The position numbers and the translations under genes were made by a program. Under the pieces are notes generated by a model. It worked only from the letters and a program-made list of their open reading frames with translations, did no database searches and was not told the origin of the DNA. A DNA stretch of 7,214 bases from Actinomycetes bacterium (GTDB lineage: Bacteria; Actinomycetota; Actinomycetes; Actinomycetales; Actinomycetaceae), in contig JAFAAX010000080.1 of the NCBI GenBank assembly GCA_023426345.1, positions 1 to 7,214 of the forward strand, read 5' to 3'. Below are positions 5,646-7,214 of the stretch, in pieces; within the stretch, counting starts at the first letter, position 1, and each line of letters starts with the position of its first letter.

Positions 5646-7214
5646 TCAGTCGATGTTCGGGGTCGTCTTCTGGATCGCCATGAGGAACTCCGCGTTGGAC
5701 TGCGTGTCCTTGAGCCTGCCCAGGACCAGCTCCAGCGCCGACTGCTGGTCCAGGGTTCCCAGGACCCGGCGCAGCTTCCACATGATGCGCAGCTCCTCGG
5801 GCGCGAACAGCATCTCCTCGCGGCGCGTGCCGGAGGCGTTGACGTCGATGGCCGGGAAGATGCGGCGGTCGGCCAGCTGGCGCGACAGGCGCAGCTCCAT
5901 GTTGCCCGTGCCCTTGAACTCCTCGAAGATCACCTCGTCCATCTTCGAGCCGGTCTCCACCAGCGCCGAGGCGATGATGGTGAGGGAGCCGCCCTCCTTG
6001 AGGTTGCGCGCCGCGCCGAAGAACTTCTTGGGCGGGTACAGGGCCGAGGCGTCGACGCCGCCGGACAGGATGCGCCCGGACGCCGGGGCGGCCAGGTTGT
6101 AGGCGCGGGAGAGGCGGGTCAGGGAGTCGAGGAGCACCACGACGTCCTGGCCCAGCTCGACGAGGCGCTTCGCGCGCTCGATGGCCAGCTCGGCGACGAT
6201 CGTGTGGTCGGAGGCCGGGCGGTCGAACGTCGAGGCGATGACCTCGCCCTTGACGATCGAGCGCATGTCGGTGACCTCCTCGGGGCGCTCATCGACCAGG
6301 ACCACCATGAGGTGAACGTCCGGGTTGTTGATCTCGATGGCCTTCGCGATCGCCTGGATGACCATCGTCTTGCCGGCCTTCGGCGGGGACACGATGAGCC
6401 CGCGCTGGCCCTTGCCGATGGGCGCCACCAGATCGATGACGCGCGGGGTGATGGCCTTCGGCGTCGTCTCCATGCGCAGCTGCTCGGTCGGGTACAGCGG
6501 CGTGAGCTTGCCGAACTCGCGGCGGCGCTGGGCGTCCTCGATGCTCATCCCGTTGACGGAGTCGACGCGCACCAGGGCGTTGTACTTCTGGCGCTGGCGC
6601 TCGCCCTCGCGCGGCTGGCGCACGGCGCCCGTCACCGCGTCGCCCGCGCGCAGGCCCCAGCGGCGCACGTTGCCGAGCGTCACGTAGACGTCGTTCGATC
6701 CGGGCAGGTAGCCCGAGGTGCGGACGAACGCGTGGTTGTCCTGGATGTCGAGGATGCCGGCGATGGGCGCCAGCACGTCGTCCTCGCGGATCTCCGTGTC
6801 CATCTCGCGGGAGGGGCGCTCGCGCCGGTTCTGGCGCTCGCCGCCGCGGTCCTGGCGGTCGCCGCGGTCCTGGCGCTCGCCCCCGCGGTCGTTGCGGTCC
6901 TGGCGGTCGTTGCGTCCGCGGCGACGGGAGTTCCGATCGCGGCGGGCGTGCGTGTGCGAGCCCAGGCCGTCGCCCTCGGGCAGGGCGATCTGGTCGAGCG
7001 CCCGCGGGTGGGCCTCGTGGGAGCCCTCGCGGTCGTCGACGCCCTGGTGCCGCGGGGCGCCCTGCTCCTCGGCGACCGCCGCGAAGACGTCCAGAGCGGG
7101 GGCCGAGGTCTGCTCCGTCGGCTCCGACGCCCGGGCGCGGGTCTGGCGGGCCCGGCGGGGGGCCGCCGGACGCGCTGCGGAGTCCCCCGCGTCGGCGCCC
7201 CCGCCGGCGGGGGG
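5646..7214 (-). CDS. rho: Transcription termination factor Rho, N-terminus outside window
   Basis: Hexameric RNA-dependent ATPase/helicase that ends transcription of untranslated RNA. The minus-strand frame is open from the right edge: 522 residues are visible. Residues 1-136 form an Ala/Pro/Glu-rich then Arg/Asp/Gln/Asn/Gly-rich extension typical of actinobacterial Rho. The RNA-binding cold-shock-like domain follows at about 145-200 (DVLAPIAGILDIQDNHAFVR, GYLPGSNDVYV). The ATPase core has Walker A SPPKAGKT at 276-283, VDERPEEV at 307-314, Walker B VVVLLD at 358-363 with SLTRLSRAYN, the Q-loop region SGGVDASALYP, and the R-loop region EEFKGTGN. The C-terminus FLMAIQKTTPNID is typical. The ATG at 6803 lies inside the conserved frame and is not the start, since the open frame and coding-like Arg-rich sequence continue upstream. 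A strong hairpin follows the stop. Neighbours are the TPM-like gene, and rpmE farther on. Confidence 0.97.
   Translation of the reverse strand, partial: PPAGGGADAGDSAARPAAPRRARQTRARASEPTEQTSAPALDVFAAVAEEQGAPRHQGVDDREGSHEAHPRALDQIALPEGDGLGSHTHARRDRNSRRRGRNDRQDRNDRGGERQDRGDRQDRGGERQNRRERPSREMDTEIREDDVLAPIAGILDIQDNHAFVRTSGYLPGSNDVYVTLGNVRRWGLRAGDAVTGAVRQPREGERQRQKYNALVRVDSVNGMSIEDAQRRREFGKLTPLYPTEQLRMETTPKAITPRVIDLVAPIGKGQRGLIVSPPKAGKTMVIQAIAKAIEINNPDVHLMVVLVDERPEEVTDMRSIVKGEVIASTFDRPASDHTIVAELAIERAKRLVELGQDVVVLLDSLTRLSRAYNLAAPASGRILSGGVDASALYPPKKFFGAARNLKEGGSLTIIASALVETGSKMDEVIFEEFKGTGNMELRLSRQLADRRIFPAIDVNASGTRREEMLFAPEELRIMWKLRRVLGTLDQQSALELVLGRLKDTQSNAEFLMAIQKTTPNID
6831..6914 (-). repeat. 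Imperfect tandem repeats encoding the Rho Arg/Asp/Gln/Gly-rich linker
   Basis: The word CTGGCG followed by GTC or CTC recurs at 6831, 6852, 6870 and 6900 (plus-strand reading), interleaved with GCGGTC. In the rho frame this encodes units such as RQDRGDRQDRGGER and RQDRNDR. The repeats keep frame and composition, giving a basic, disordered RNA-binding linker. Such tracts expand and contract easily by slippage. Confidence 0.7.

Noticed and set aside
3737..5683. 648-codon plus-strand frame opposite the TPM-like gene
   Set aside because: Composition is Arg/Gly/Val-rich, a typical shadow. The minus-strand frame has membrane segments, a domain-like pattern and plausible borders.
6801..6803. ATG at 6803 as the start of rho
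   Set aside because: The same frame is open to the window edge with Arg-rich coding sequence typical of actinobacterial Rho, and no Shine-Dalgarno precedes this ATG.

Overview
The window is a high-GC, densely packed chromosomal segment carrying a translation and transcription-termination neighbourhood typical of Actinomycetota. The GC-rich third codon positions, an actinobacterial-type Rho with a long Arg/Asp/Gln/Gly-rich N-terminal extension, and the order rho, rpmE, prfA, prmC on one strand all point there. The TPM-like membrane protein suggests Actinomycetaceae or relatives (Actinomyces/Schaalia-like). That last placement is an impression from the proteins, not a computed assignment.

Layout, left to right. 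From 1 to 936 (minus) lies prmC, the release-factor glutamine methyltransferase, still open at the left edge. It overlaps by GTGA the end of prfA (933-2063, minus), which encodes release factor RF1. A 91-base gap holding a perfect 14-bp hairpin separates prfA from rpmE (2155-2382, minus), the zinc-finger form of ribosomal protein L31. A 320-base intergenic region (2383-2702) follows. It holds a sigma70-like promoter and a structured leader for rpmE, and a cluster of CATCC motifs on the ald side. The gene ald (2703-3827, plus, alanine dehydrogenase) is the only plus-strand gene. It runs tail-to-tail, with an 11-base gap, into a minus-strand gene for a large membrane protein (3839-5569) with a TPM-like extracellular domain and a Gly/Ser-rich tail. 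A strong hairpin (5595-5637) separates that gene from rho (5646 to the right edge, minus), whose N-terminus lies outside the window.

How the genes fit together. Rho terminates transcription, L31 is a ribosomal protein, RF1 releases peptides at UAA/UAG, and PrmC methylates the GGQ glutamine of RF1, so enzyme and substrate are translationally coupled. In many actinobacteria rho and rpmE are close neighbours. Here ald and the TPM-like gene sit between them, in opposite orientations, so rpmE-prfA-prmC must have its own promoter. I see no mobile element, CRISPR array, tRNA or rRNA. No clearly new multi-gene system is visible. The least explained items are the TPM-like protein with its duplicated tail motif, the rpmE leader, and the CATCC cluster upstream of ald.
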